A stretch of DNA of 64,000 nt, taken from the NCBI GenBank assembly GCA_965197385.1, contig CBDANA010000009.1, positions 558,001 to 622,000 on the forward strand, read 5' to 3'. This DNA comes from G963667915 sp965197385. GTDB lineage: Bacteria; Acidobacteriota; Vicinamibacteria; Vicinamibacterales; UBA823. The notes beneath the pieces are model-generated. The model was not told the DNA's origin. It saw only the letters and a list, made by a program, of their open reading frames with translations, and did no database searches. A program made the position numbers and the translations under genes. Positions within the stretch are counted from its first letter, which is position 1, and every line of letters starts with the position of its first letter. This document shows positions 48,429 through 60,445 of the stretch, in pieces.

Positions 48429-48800
48429 ATGTATTCGGACGATCGCAAGTACAGCAAAGAGCACGAGTGGGTGATCATTGCCGGCGATGAAGCGAAAATT
48501 GGTATCACCGACTACGCGCAGGAGCAGTTGGGTGAAGTCGTCTACGTCGAGCTGCCCGAGGTGGGGCGGACGTTGAAGCAGGGAGAGATCTTCGGCACGA
48601 TCGAGTCAGTCAAGGCGGTCTCCGAACTGTTCTGTCCGATATCGGGCGAGGTGACGGCGGTCAACACCGCGCTGGCGGATCAGCCTGAGCCGGTCAATGC
48701 GGCACCGCACGACACGTGGATCGTCACCCTGAAGGTCTCGGATGTATCCGAGGGCGCCGGGCTGCTCGACGGCGCGGGATACACGGCGCTGCTCGGCTGA
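48429..48800 (+). CDS. gcvH: Glycine cleavage system H protein
   Basis: 123 residues, starting YSDDRKYSKEHEWVIIAGDE. The lipoyl-accepting Lys62 is in FGTIESVKAVSELFCPISGE and the domain ends with WIVTLKVSDVSEG. It shuttles the aminomethyl group between GcvP, GcvT and the lipoamide dehydrogenase. Spacing of 5 bases on both sides shows tight operon packing. Confidence 0.97.
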   Translation: MYSDDRKYSKEHEWVIIAGDEAKIGITDYAQEQLGEVVYVELPEVGRTLKQGEIFGTIESVKAVSELFCPISGEVTAVNTALADQPEPVNAAPHDTWIVTLKVSDVSEGAGLLDGAGYTALLG

Positions 48801-48805
48801 GGCGC

Positions 48806-51688
48806 ATGAGTTCGCCCGGCCAGGACCAGTTTGCGCGGCGGCACATCGGACCCCGTCCGGCGGACCTGGAGCCGATGCTGCAGGCGGTCGGCGCCGAGTC
48901 ACTGGACGCGCTGGTGGGCGAGGTGGTGCCGTCGAGTATCCGCCTGACCCGCCCGCTGGATCTGCCGGAGGCCGAAACCGAGCAGGAGTGCCTCGAACGG
49001 CTGCGTGCGATTGCGGCCAAGAATCGTCCGGTCCGGTCCTTTCTCGGGATGGGCTACTACGGCTGCATCACGCCGGCCGTCATTCTCCGCAACGTGCTGG
49101 AGAATCCCTCCTGGTACACGCCCTACACACCGTATCAGGCGGAGATCGCCCAGGGTCGTCTGGAAGCGCTCCTGAACTTCCAGACGATGGTCAGCGACCT
49201 GACAGGGATGGAGGTGGCGAACGCGTCGCTGCTCGACGAGGCGACGGCGGCCGCCGAGGCGATGGCGATGCTGCATCGCATCAGTTCGCGGCGGGGCGAT
49301 CGCTTCCTGGTGTCGGAACGTTGCTTTCCGCAGACCCTCACCGTCGTACAGGGACGCGCCAAACCGCTCGGGATGAGGGTCGAGGTTGGCGACGTCACGA
49401 CGGCGGACCTGCCGGACGACCTGTTCGGCTTGCTCGTGCAGTATCCGGATGATTCAGGTGAAGTGATCGATCTGGCGCCGGTGATCGCACGCGCACACGC
49501 GGCCGGCGTCACGGTGGCGGTGGCGACCGACCTGCTGGCGCTCAGCCTGCTCACCCCTCCGGGGGAGATGGGGGCCGATGTCGTCGTTGGAAATTCTCAG
49601 CGGTTCGGCGTGCCGCCCGGCTACGGTGGACCGCACGCGGCGTTTCTTGCCGCCCGTCAGGTCCACGTGCGGCAGATGCCAGGCCGGATCATCGGCGTGT
49701 CGGTTGACGCCCACGGCACGCCGGCCTATCGGATGGCGCTGCAAACCCGCGAGCAGCACATTCGCCGCGAGAAGGCCACCTCCAACATCTGCACGGCGCA
49801 GGCGTTGCTGGCCAACATGGCCGGCTTCTATGCGGTCTACCACGGTCCCGACGGCCTGACGGCGATTGCCCAGCGGGTGCATCGCCTGACTCGGGCGGTG
49901 GCCGAGGCGCTGACGGCTGTCGGCTGCCACCTGCGGCACGAGGCGTTCTTCGACACGCTGCGGTTCGGAGTGGGTGGCGCGGCGCGCGCGGCCAGGGTCG
50001 GGGCGCGGGCGCTCGAGGCGGGACTGAACTTCAGGTATTTCGACGATGGCGATGTCGGGCTGTCGCTCGACGAGACGGTGACGCCGGAGATCTGTGGTGC
50101 CATTGTCAGCGCCGTCGCGGCCGGTCTCGACGTCGCGTCGCCGGCGTTCGACGAAGGAGCGGTCGGCGATACACCCGCCTATCCGGAGGCGCTGGCGCGG
50201 CGCGGACCGTTTCTCACGCACGCGGTCTTCCGGACCCATCATTCCGAGACGGAGATGATGCGGTATGTGAAGCGGCTCGAGCGACGCGACATAGGGCTCG
50301 ATACCTCGATGATTCCGCTCGGGTCGTGCACGATGAAGCTGAACGCCGCGGCGACACTGGTGCCGGTCACCTGGCCGGAGTTCGGCGGCCTCCACCCGTT
50401 CGCGCCGCCGGAGCAGGCGGCGGGCTATGCGCAGATCTTCGAGGAGCTCGAGGCGGCGCTCTGCACGATCACCGGCCTCGAGGCGGTCTCACTGCAGCCG
50501 AACTCCGGCGCGCAGGGGGAGTTCACAGGGCTCTTGGTGATTCGCGCCTACCACCGCGGGCGCGGCGATCTGGGACGGAACATCGTGTTGATTCCGTCGT
50601 CGGCCCACGGCACGAACCCGGCCTCGGCGGCGATGGCCGGCCTGCGGGTGGTCGTGGTGGCCTGCGACGACCGGGGCAACGTGGATGTGGATGATGTGCG
50701 CGCGAAGGCGGCCGAGCACGGGGCGGCCCTGGCCGCCTTGATGATCACCTATCCGTCCACGCATGGCGTCTTCGAGGAGGCGATCCAGGAGATCTGCGGC
50801 ATCGTGCACCAGCATGGCGGCCAGGTGTACATGGACGGGGCCAACATGAACGCGCAGGTGGGCGTCACCAGTCCGGCGGCGATCGGCGCCGATGTCTGCC
50901 ACCTCAACCTGCACAAGACGTTTGCCATCCCGCATGGGGGCGGCGGCCCCGGGATGGGGCCGATTGCGGTAGCGGCGCATCTGGCGCCGTATCTGCCCGG
51001 ACACCCGGTGACGGGCCGGTCGGCGGACGACGCCATTCCGGCGGTGGCCGCCGCGCCGTGGGGCAGCGCGAGCATTCTGCTCATCTCCCACGCCTATGTC
51101 AGAATGCTCGGCGCGACGGGGCTCACCGAAGCGACCGCCTACGCGATGCTCAACGCCAACTATCTCAAGGCGAGACTCGAAGGCCACTACGACGTGCTCT
51201 ACACACGGCCCAACGGCCGCGTGGCCCACGAGCTCATCTTCGATCTGCGGCCGTTTCGTGTCTCGGCCGGAATCGACGAGCAGGACGTGGCCAAACGGCT
51301 GATCGACTACGGCTTTCACGCGCCGACGGTGTCGTTTCCGGTGCCCGGTACGATGATGATCGAGCCGACGGAGAGCGAGCCGCTCGAGGAACTGGACCGT
51401 TTCTGCGATGCGCTGATCTTGATTCGAGCCGAGATCCAGGCGATTGCCGATGGCCGCGCCGATCGCGAGGACAACGTCCTCAAGCATGCGCCGCACACGG
51501 CGATCGCCGTGGCGGCCGACACCTGGACCCATCCGTATTCTCGCGAAACGGCGGCGTTTCCGCTGGCGTTCGTCCGGAGGCACAAGTTTTGGCCGAGCGT
51601 GGGCCGCATCGACAATCCCTACGGGGACCGTCATCTGATCTGCAGTTGCCCGCCGACGGCGGCCTGGATGGCGAACGAGGAGGCCTAG
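48806..51688 (+). CDS. gcvP: Glycine dehydrogenase (decarboxylating), full-length P protein
   Basis: 960 residues with the two-half fold. The N-terminal half (RRHIGPRPADLEPMLQAVGA, YTPYTPYQAEIAQGRLEALL) lacks the PLP Lys. The C-terminal half carries Lys704 in CHLNLHKTFAIPHGGGGPGM and ends ERTAAFPLAF-like (here ETAAFPLAFVRRHKFWPSVG). It decarboxylates glycine with transfer of aminomethyl to GcvH. Unlike species with split gcvPA/gcvPB, both halves are fused. Together with gcvT and gcvH all lipoate-free catalytic parts are here; the L protein is not. Confidence 0.97.
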   Translation: MSSPGQDQFARRHIGPRPADLEPMLQAVGAESLDALVGEVVPSSIRLTRPLDLPEAETEQECLERLRAIAAKNRPVRSFLGMGYYGCITPAVILRNVLENPSWYTPYTPYQAEIAQGRLEALLNFQTMVSDLTGMEVANASLLDEATAAAEAMAMLHRISSRRGDRFLVSERCFPQTLTVVQGRAKPLGMRVEVGDVTTADLPDDLFGLLVQYPDDSGEVIDLAPVIARAHAAGVTVAVATDLLALSLLTPPGEMGADVVVGNSQRFGVPPGYGGPHAAFLAARQVHVRQMPGRIIGVSVDAHGTPAYRMALQTREQHIRREKATSNICTAQALLANMAGFYAVYHGPDGLTAIAQRVHRLTRAVAEALTAVGCHLRHEAFFDTLRFGVGGAARAARVGARALEAGLNFRYFDDGDVGLSLDETVTPEICGAIVSAVAAGLDVASPAFDEGAVGDTPAYPEALARRGPFLTHAVFRTHHSETEMMRYVKRLERRDIGLDTSMIPLGSCTMKLNAAATLVPVTWPEFGGLHPFAPPEQAAGYAQIFEELEAALCTITGLEAVSLQPNSGAQGEFTGLLVIRAYHRGRGDLGRNIVLIPSSAHGTNPASAAMAGLRVVVVACDDRGNVDVDDVRAKAAEHGAALAALMITYPSTHGVFEEAIQEICGIVHQHGGQVYMDGANMNAQVGVTSPAAIGADVCHLNLHKTFAIPHGGGGPGMGPIAVAAHLAPYLPGHPVTGRSADDAIPAVAAAPWGSASILLISHAYVRMLGATGLTEATAYAMLNANYLKARLEGHYDVLYTRPNGRVAHELIFDLRPFRVSAGIDEQDVAKRLIDYGFHAPTVSFPVPGTMMIEPTESEPLEELDRFCDALILIRAEIQAIADGRADREDNVLKHAPHTAIAVAADTWTHPYSRETAAFPLAFVRRHKFWPSVGRIDNPYGDRHLICSCPPTAAWMANEEA

Positions 51689-51704
51689 CCGCCGCCGCTC
51701 GGGG

Positions 51705-52577
51705 TCAAGTGCGCGTAAGCAGGACCGCTTTGGTGCGCACGCCGTCGAGGAGTTGCCGCGTGATCGGTCCGGGCGCGCCGTCGCCGATGACCGTCTGGCC
51801 GACCTTGACGATCGGGACGAGGTCACGGGTCGTGCTCGTCAGGAACGCTTCGTCGGCCAGTTCGAGATCGCCGTCGCGCAGCACGGCTTCTTGCACCGCC
51901 ACGCCCAGCTCGGCACCAACCTCGAACACAAAATTGCGGGTGATACCTTCCAGGAGGCCGGCGTCGAGCGGTGGTGTCAGCGCCGCACCGTCCCGCACGA
52001 TGAAGAAATTTGACCCCGAGCACTCGACCAGGTCGCCCCGGTAGTTCCGCATCAGCGCCTCGTAGGCACCTTCCTGCAGCGCCTGCTGCATGGCGAGGGC
52101 GTTGTTCAGTAAGTTGTTCGACTTGATGGCCGGGTTTACCGAGCCTGGATGGTTGCGGACGACGGACACCAGCGAGACGGCGACGCCGTGCGCGACCGTC
52201 TCATCCGGCACGGGCACGAACGGCTTGACGATGATGACGAGGGTTGGATCGGAGCAGGCCCGCGGGTCGTAGGTGATGTCACCGACGCCCCGGGTGAGCA
52301 GCATGCGGATGTAGGCGTCGCCGGAGGGGAGGCCAGCCTGCATGGTTGCCTCAATCCTGGCAAGACAGTCCGCGTCGCTCAGCGGGCACTCGAGATCGAT
52401 GCGCGCGGCGGAGGCCCGCAGCCGGCGCATGTGGCGGTCGAACAGGAACGGGTGGCGGTCGCAGGTCCGGATAGTCTCGTAGACGCCCTCGCCGAAGAGA
52501 AACCCATGATCGAAGACCGAGACGGTCGCGCTGTGAGCATCGCTGATGATGCCGTTGACGTTGACGACTGCAGACAT
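51705..52577 (-). CDS. Class IV aminotransferase (BCAT/D-amino acid transaminase/aminodeoxychorismate lyase)
   Basis: A 290-residue fold-type IV PLP protein. It has VNGIISDAHSATVSVFDHGF LFGEGVYETIRT (two blocks), Lys152 in NPAIKSNNLLNNALAMQQAL, ECSGSNFFIVRDGAALTPPL and AGLLEGITRNFV, and the closing EAFLTSTTRDLVPIVKVG. These features are shared by IlvE, Dat and PabC; the sequence alone does not separate them. The ATG at 52577 fits family starts. It is convergent with gcvP, leaving 16 bases between. Confidence 0.9.
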   Translation of the reverse strand: MSAVVNVNGIISDAHSATVSVFDHGFLFGEGVYETIRTCDRHPFLFDRHMRRLRASAARIDLECPLSDADCLARIEATMQAGLPSGDAYIRMLLTRGVGDITYDPRACSDPTLVIIVKPFVPVPDETVAHGVAVSLVSVVRNHPGSVNPAIKSNNLLNNALAMQQALQEGAYEALMRNYRGDLVECSGSNFFIVRDGAALTPPLDAGLLEGITRNFVFEVGAELGVAVQEAVLRDGDLELADEAFLTSTTRDLVPIVKVGQTVIGDGAPGPITRQLLDGVRTKAVLLTRT

Positions 52578-52744
52578 TCCGCCCTCCGAACGGATCCGGC
52601 GTGCGTGCGCGACGGGGAGCGCTGACGTCATCTGGTGCACTCCGCCACGCACAGTTCCACAGTATCGCTTGTGCTAGACTGCGTGCAAATGACCTCGACT
52701 GGCTGCGCGGTCGTTCTGCTCGCGGCCGTCCCCGGTGTCCAGCG

Positions 52745-54325
52745 ATGCGAGTGTTGAATACGGCGCAGATGCGCGAGGCGGACCGCCGTACGGTCGACGA
52801 GATCGGATTGCCGTCGATCGTGCTGATGGAGAATGCGGGCCGCCAGGTCGTGGCGGCGCTCGAGGCGAAATTCGAGCACCTCACCGACCAGGGTGTGGCG
52901 CTCCTGTGCGGACGGGGCAACAACGGCGGCGATGGATTTGTGATCGCCCGCACGCTCATGCAGCGCGACATCGACACGGCGGTGTTCGTCATCGGATCGG
53001 TCGCCGACGTGCAGGGTGACGCGCGCCGCAACCTGGACGTGCTGGGGCAGATCGGGATGACGGTGGTCGAGATCCCGGATGAGCAGGCGTGGGAGCTGCA
53101 CTACTCGGAGATTTCCGACTACGACCTGATCGTGGACGCCATCCTCGGTACCGGGATCCGCGTGCCGCTGGTGGGCCTGCTGCAGACCCTGGTGGCCGAC
53201 GTCAACAGCCTGGACATTCCGGTCGTCTCAGTCGACCTGCCGACCGGCCTGTCCGCCGACTCGCACGAGGTGGTCGGGGAAGCGATCCAGGCGGTCCTGA
53301 CGGTGACGATGGGCGCGCCGAAGATTCCGCTCGTGCTGCCGCCGGCCGAGGCGCACGCGGGCGACCTGATCGTCGCCGATGTCGGAATTCCCGCCCAGGT
53401 GATTGACGCACTGGAAGGTGCGCGGCTCGAGCTGATGACCCGGGAGGGTATACGCGACCTGATCGGTGCCCGGCAGGCCGAGTCGCACAAGGGGGATTTT
53501 GGGCACGTCCTGCTGGTGGCGGGGTCCAGGGGCAAGGGCGGCGCCGCCGGGCTCGCTGCGATAGGGGCTCTTAAGAGCGGAGCTGGACGGGTGACGGTGG
53601 CGACCCCGCGATCCTGCCAGCCGATTGTGGCGGCGCTGGCGCCGGATTACATGACCGAAGCGCTGGACGAGACGCCGGATGGGTGCGTGGATTTGTCGGC
53701 GCTCGATCGGGTGCTCGAGATGCCGGCCGACCTAATCGCCGTCGGTCCGGGCCTTGGGCGCGGTCCGTCCGTGACCGCGTTCGTGCACGGCCTGCTGGAA
53801 CGGAGCGGGGCGCCCCTGGTGCTCGATGCCGACGCGCTGAACGCGTGCGAGAGCGGCGACGAGCGGCTTCACGGGCGCGATGGGCTGGACGTGATCATCA
53901 CGCCGCATCCGGGTGAGATGGCGCGGCTGGCGGGGACGTCGGTCGAGGATGTGCAAGCCAACCGCATTGAGGCGGCCCGTGCCTTTGCGACCGGACACCA
54001 GGTGTACGTCGTGTTGAAGGGGCATCGGACGGTCGTCGCCTGTCCGAACGGGCAGACGTTCATCAATCTCACGGGCAATCCTGGGATGGCGACCGGCGGG
54101 ACCGGCGACGTGCTGACGGGCGCGATCGCCGCGTGGTCGGCTCAGTTGCTGGATGCCGAGGCGGCGTGCAAGGTCGCCGTGTACCTGCACGGTCTGGCCG
54201 GCGATCTCGCCGAGGCGGACGAGGGTGAGGTGGCGATGAGCGCTTCGGATCTGGCCGCCCACCTGGGCGCCGCCGCCCTCAATCTCACTGCCGGGCGGCG
54301 ACCCCGCCGCGCGGACTCCGCCTGA
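52745..54325 (+). CDS. nnr: Bifunctional NAD(P)H-hydrate epimerase/ADP-dependent hydrate dehydratase
   Basis: 526 residues. The N-terminal YjeF_N epimerase domain reads MRVLNTAQMREADRRTVDEI, VALLCGRGNNGGDGFVIARTL and SVDLPTGLSAD. The C-terminal YjeF_C/NnrD domain has KGDFGHVLLVAGSRGKGGAA, DALNACESG, ITPHPGEMARL, and GNPGMATGGTGDVLTGAIAA (ATP/ADP site). It repairs hydrated NADH and NADPH. The length is typical of the fused protein. tsaE follows 21 bases later, a common pairing. Confidence 0.96.
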   Translation: MRVLNTAQMREADRRTVDEIGLPSIVLMENAGRQVVAALEAKFEHLTDQGVALLCGRGNNGGDGFVIARTLMQRDIDTAVFVIGSVADVQGDARRNLDVLGQIGMTVVEIPDEQAWELHYSEISDYDLIVDAILGTGIRVPLVGLLQTLVADVNSLDIPVVSVDLPTGLSADSHEVVGEAIQAVLTVTMGAPKIPLVLPPAEAHAGDLIVADVGIPAQVIDALEGARLELMTREGIRDLIGARQAESHKGDFGHVLLVAGSRGKGGAAGLAAIGALKSGAGRVTVATPRSCQPIVAALAPDYMTEALDETPDGCVDLSALDRVLEMPADLIAVGPGLGRGPSVTAFVHGLLERSGAPLVLDADALNACESGDERLHGRDGLDVIITPHPGEMARLAGTSVEDVQANRIEAARAFATGHQVYVVLKGHRTVVACPNGQTFINLTGNPGMATGGTGDVLTGAIAAWSAQLLDAEAACKVAVYLHGLAGDLAEADEGEVAMSASDLAAHLGAAALNLTAGRRPRRADSA

Positions 54326-54346
54326 CACGCCGCCCGGCGCCGACGC

Positions 54347-54772
54347 ATGGTTAGACACCTGACCGACTCAGAATCTGAGACCGAGCGCGTTGGTACCGAG
54401 GTGGCCGGGCAGCTGGTGCCTGGCTCCGTGGTCCTGTTGTATGGCGAGCTGGGTGCCGGGAAGACGGCGTTCGTGCGTGGAATGGCGGTGGCGCTCGGGA
54501 TAGACCCCCGTGAGGTGAGCAGCCCGACCTTCACGCTAATCCAGGAGTACCGCGGGCGGGTGCGCCTCGAGCACGTCGATTTGTATCGGGTGTCGGGTTG
54601 TGAACTCGACGACCTCGGGCTGGAGGAATTGGTTGCCGAGGACGCGATCGTCGTCATCGAATGGGCGGATCGACTGACGGCGCCGATCGGCGAAGCGCGC
54701 ACGGTACGGATCGTCGATCGTGGGGGCGAATCTCGCGAGATTTTTGTGGATGAGGGTCACTCGGCGCGGTAG
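54347..54772 (+). CDS. tsaE: tRNA threonylcarbamoyladenosine biosynthesis ATPase TsaE
   Basis: 141 residues with Walker A GELGAGKT at residues 33-40, SSPTFTLIQEYRG, LEHVDLYRVSG, DDLGLEELVAEDAIVVIEWA and a short tail. TsaE is the ATPase of the TsaBDE complex that makes t6A37 of ANN-decoding tRNAs. The pairing with nnr is frequent across bacteria. Its last 16 bases overlap the 3' end of guaB on the other strand. Confidence 0.96.
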   Translation: MVRHLTDSESETERVGTEVAGQLVPGSVVLLYGELGAGKTAFVRGMAVALGIDPREVSSPTFTLIQEYRGRVRLEHVDLYRVSGCELDDLGLEELVAEDAIVVIEWADRLTAPIGEARTVRIVDRGGESREIFVDEGHSAR

Positions 54773-56283
54773 TTCGGCGCTTCCTTCGTGATCACAACGT
54801 CGTGCACGTGGCTCTCGCGCACGCCCGCCGGTGTGACGCGGATGAACTGGGCCCGGCGCTGGAGATCGGCAATCGTTCCGCAGCCGCAGTAGCCCATGCC
54901 GGCGCGCAAGCCACCGACGAGTTGATGGAGCAGCGCCGCCAAGCTGCCCTTGTGGGGCACGCGGCCCTCGATACCTTCAGGAACCAGCAGCGAGCCGTCT
55001 TCCGGTGCGGCCTCCAGTTCGAATTCGTCCTGGAAGTACCGATCCCGACTGCCCAGGCGCATTGCGCCGATCGACCCCATACCGCGGTATTCCTTGAAGC
55101 TGCGGCCCTGGTAGAAGATCAGCTCGCCCGGACTTTCATCGGTGCCGGCGAACAGGCTGCCGATCATCGTCGCGCTGGCGCCGACGGCGATCGCCTTAGT
55201 GATGTCGCCGGAGTAGCGGATCCCGCCGTCGGCGATGATTGGAATGCCGTGCCGCGCGGCGATGTCAGCGCAGGCCTGGATCGAGGAAATCATCGGCATG
55301 CCGATGCCGGCGATGATCCGGGTGGTGCAGATTGATCCCGACCCGATTCCCACCTTGACCGCGTCCACGCCGAGGTCGATGAGGGCCCGGGTGGCGTCGC
55401 CCGTGGCCACGTTGCCAGCGATCAAGTCGACCTTCGGAAACGCCGCGCGCAGCCGCGTCACCATGTTCATCACGCCGGCCGAATGACCGTGCGCGGTATC
55501 GATGACCAGGACATCGGCGTGGGCGGCGACCAGCGCCTCGGCCCGCTCCATGGTGTCTTTGGCGATGCCGACCGCGCCACCCACGCGCAAGCGGCCCAGG
55601 TCGTCCTTGCAGGCGTTGGGGTAATTGATCGCTTTCTGGATGTCCTTGACGGTGATCAGCCCCTTGAGCATGTAGTCCTGGTCCACCACGAGCAGCTTTT
55701 CGACCTTGTGCCGGTGCAAGATGTCCTTGGCCTGATCGAGCGTCGTTCCGACCGGCACGGTGATGAGGTTGTCGCGGGTCATCAGCTCGGCAATTGTGCG
55801 GGTCGTGTCGCCCTCGAACCGGAGGTCGCGGTTGGTCAGGATGCCGACCAGGCGACCTTCCTTCTCGCCATCCTCGGTGATCGGGACGCCAGAAATCCGG
55901 TACTTCGTCATGAGCGCCAGCGCCTCGTGAATCCGGTGCTCGGGCGAGAGGGTGATCGGGTTGACGATCATGCCGCTTTCAGACCGCTTCACCAGATCCA
56001 CTTCCGACGCTTGGTCCTCGATCGAGAGATTCTTGTGGATGATGCCCATCCCGCCGTGCTGGGCCATGGCGATGGCCAGCGCAGATTCGGTCACGGTGTC
56101 CATCGCCGCGCTGACGACCGGCACGTTGAGCCGGATGTTGCGCGTCAGCCCGGTGCCAACCTCGACTTTGCTGGGCAGGACCGTGGAGTGCTGCGGCACG
56201 AGCAGCACGTCGTCGAACGTCAGCGCCGTCGTGAGGCCGACGTCTGGCGCGGGAGGGGTGGACGCTTCATTTTTTAGCGGCAT
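54757..56283 (-). CDS. guaB: Inosine 5'-monophosphate dehydrogenase
   Basis: 508 residues. The IMPDH barrel starts GLTTALTFDDVLLVPQHST. Two CBS domains run over about residues 110-230 (RISGVPITEDGEKEGRLVGI, LLVVDQDYMLKGLITVKDI). The catalytic Cys319 is in KVGIGSGSICTTRIIAGIG, and the flap has YRGMGSIGAMRLGSRDRYFQ. It catalyses the NAD-dependent oxidation of IMP to XMP in GMP synthesis. It ends 16 bases inside the convergent tsaE and lies 9 bases after the secA stop, so it may be co-transcribed with secA. Confidence 0.97.
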   Translation of the reverse strand: MPLKNEASTPPAPDVGLTTALTFDDVLLVPQHSTVLPSKVEVGTGLTRNIRLNVPVVSAAMDTVTESALAIAMAQHGGMGIIHKNLSIEDQASEVDLVKRSESGMIVNPITLSPEHRIHEALALMTKYRISGVPITEDGEKEGRLVGILTNRDLRFEGDTTRTIAELMTRDNLITVPVGTTLDQAKDILHRHKVEKLLVVDQDYMLKGLITVKDIQKAINYPNACKDDLGRLRVGGAVGIAKDTMERAEALVAAHADVLVIDTAHGHSAGVMNMVTRLRAAFPKVDLIAGNVATGDATRALIDLGVDAVKVGIGSGSICTTRIIAGIGMPMISSIQACADIAARHGIPIIADGGIRYSGDITKAIAVGASATMIGSLFAGTDESPGELIFYQGRSFKEYRGMGSIGAMRLGSRDRYFQDEFELEAAPEDGSLLVPEGIEGRVPHKGSLAALLHQLVGGLRAGMGYCGCGTIADLQRRAQFIRVTPAGVRESHVHDVVITKEAPNYRAE

Positions 56284-56292
56284 TGGCGGCGT

Positions 56293-59196
<2,904 letters not shown>

Positions 59197-59342
59197 GCGG
59201 GATTCGAAACGGGTATAGGGAACGGGCGTTCCGATGCGAATCTTCGAACGATTGTAGGGGAGGCGCCCAGATCCGTCAAGGAGGAGGCAGCCAATTCATA
59301 GACCGCACCCCGCTTGGGCTCGAAGGACCGCCGCGCCCGACG

Positions 59343-60380
59343 TCAGTTAGTCGCCAGGGGTTCCGAGGGCGACAGGAACCGATACGGGTTAATGGGACGG
59401 CCGCCCGCCCAGATCTCGTAGTGCACGTGCGCGCCGGTCGCGCGTCCGGTGGCGCCGACGTACCCGACCACGTCACCGCGCTCGACGCGCTGGCCAGCCC
59501 TGACGGCGAAGCGCGAGAGGTGACCGTATCGCGTTTGCAGGCCGTAGCCATGCTCGATCACGACCAAGTTGCCGAGATTACCGCTGCGGCGTGCGGATTC
59601 GACGTGCCCCGCCGCCGTCGCGAAGACCGGCTCACCACGGTTGGTGGAGACGTCGATGGCGCGGTGGAACGTCCGGATGCCGGTGAACGGATCCTGGCGA
59701 TAGCCGTAGACGCCGGTCAGCCAGCCTCGGGTCGGCCAGATGGTCGGGGTGGCGGCGGCCAGCGCGCGGCGACGCTCGACGCCGTACCGGATACCCTGGA
59801 GCTGGGCGCCAAGGTCAGCGAGCAGGTCGCCGAGCAGCGTGAAGGTGCTGCGCGGGGAGGTGAGTGCCACGGTATATAACGGACTCGGGGCCACGGCCTC
59901 GGCGCCGCCGCCGACGGCGCGGGCCTTGAGCTCTGGTGGCAGCTGGTTCATCGCTTCGATGGAGACCGGGTCGAGGACGGCGCGAACGTCGAGATCGGCG
60001 ACGACGGTCTGCAGGGACGCGATCCCGGCGGCGAGCTGCGTCGAGGCGGTGCGATAGCTGAGGTTTTCGACCTCGAGTGCGGCCACGCCCATCCGCAGAC
60101 GGTCAATTTCCGTTGAGGCCGTCCAGCGGAAGCCCAGCCCGAGCACGATAGGTGTGCTCAGGAGCACCACGGCCAGCCCGAGAGCCGAGCGCAGATCGAG
60201 GGTGAACCTGCGGACGACTCCGCTGGAGCGATCGGCGACCACGACGGAGTAGCGGTTTCGGAGCATCGTACGCCACAACATCTTGAGCGAGGCCGGCCGA
60301 ACGGCCCGGCTCGAAACAACCCGACGAACCCTACCACAGTCCGGCCGTTCCGAGAAACGCCGAGGATTGAGATCGAACAT
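59343..60380 (-). CDS. M23 family metallopeptidase (LytM domain) with membrane anchor
   Basis: 345 residues from ATG 60380 (a GTG at 60392 is also possible). One transmembrane helix (ALGLAVVLLSTPIVLGLGF) is followed by a short coiled coil (RMGVAALEVENLSYRTASTQ) and a C-terminal LytM domain. This has FHRAIDVSTNRGEPVFATAA (His/Asp zinc ligands), GYGLQTRYGHLSRFAVRAGQ and the HxH motif in TGAHVHYEIWAGGRPINPYR. The zinc ligands look complete, so it may be an active peptidoglycan endopeptidase or an NlpD/EnvC-like activator. It lies upstream of secA on the same strand with a 146-base gap. Confidence 0.9.
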   Translation of the reverse strand: MFDLNPRRFSERPDCGRVRRVVSSRAVRPASLKMLWRTMLRNRYSVVVADRSSGVVRRFTLDLRSALGLAVVLLSTPIVLGLGFRWTASTEIDRLRMGVAALEVENLSYRTASTQLAAGIASLQTVVADLDVRAVLDPVSIEAMNQLPPELKARAVGGGAEAVAPSPLYTVALTSPRSTFTLLGDLLADLGAQLQGIRYGVERRRALAAATPTIWPTRGWLTGVYGYRQDPFTGIRTFHRAIDVSTNRGEPVFATAAGHVESARRSGNLGNLVVIEHGYGLQTRYGHLSRFAVRAGQRVERGDVVGYVGATGRATGAHVHYEIWAGGRPINPYRFLSPSEPLATN

Positions 60381-60445
60381 GTGACGAAACACACCTTTAT
60401 ACGGCGGCGGTGAGACTCAAGTGCACTCTTCTGCCCATTCTATCG

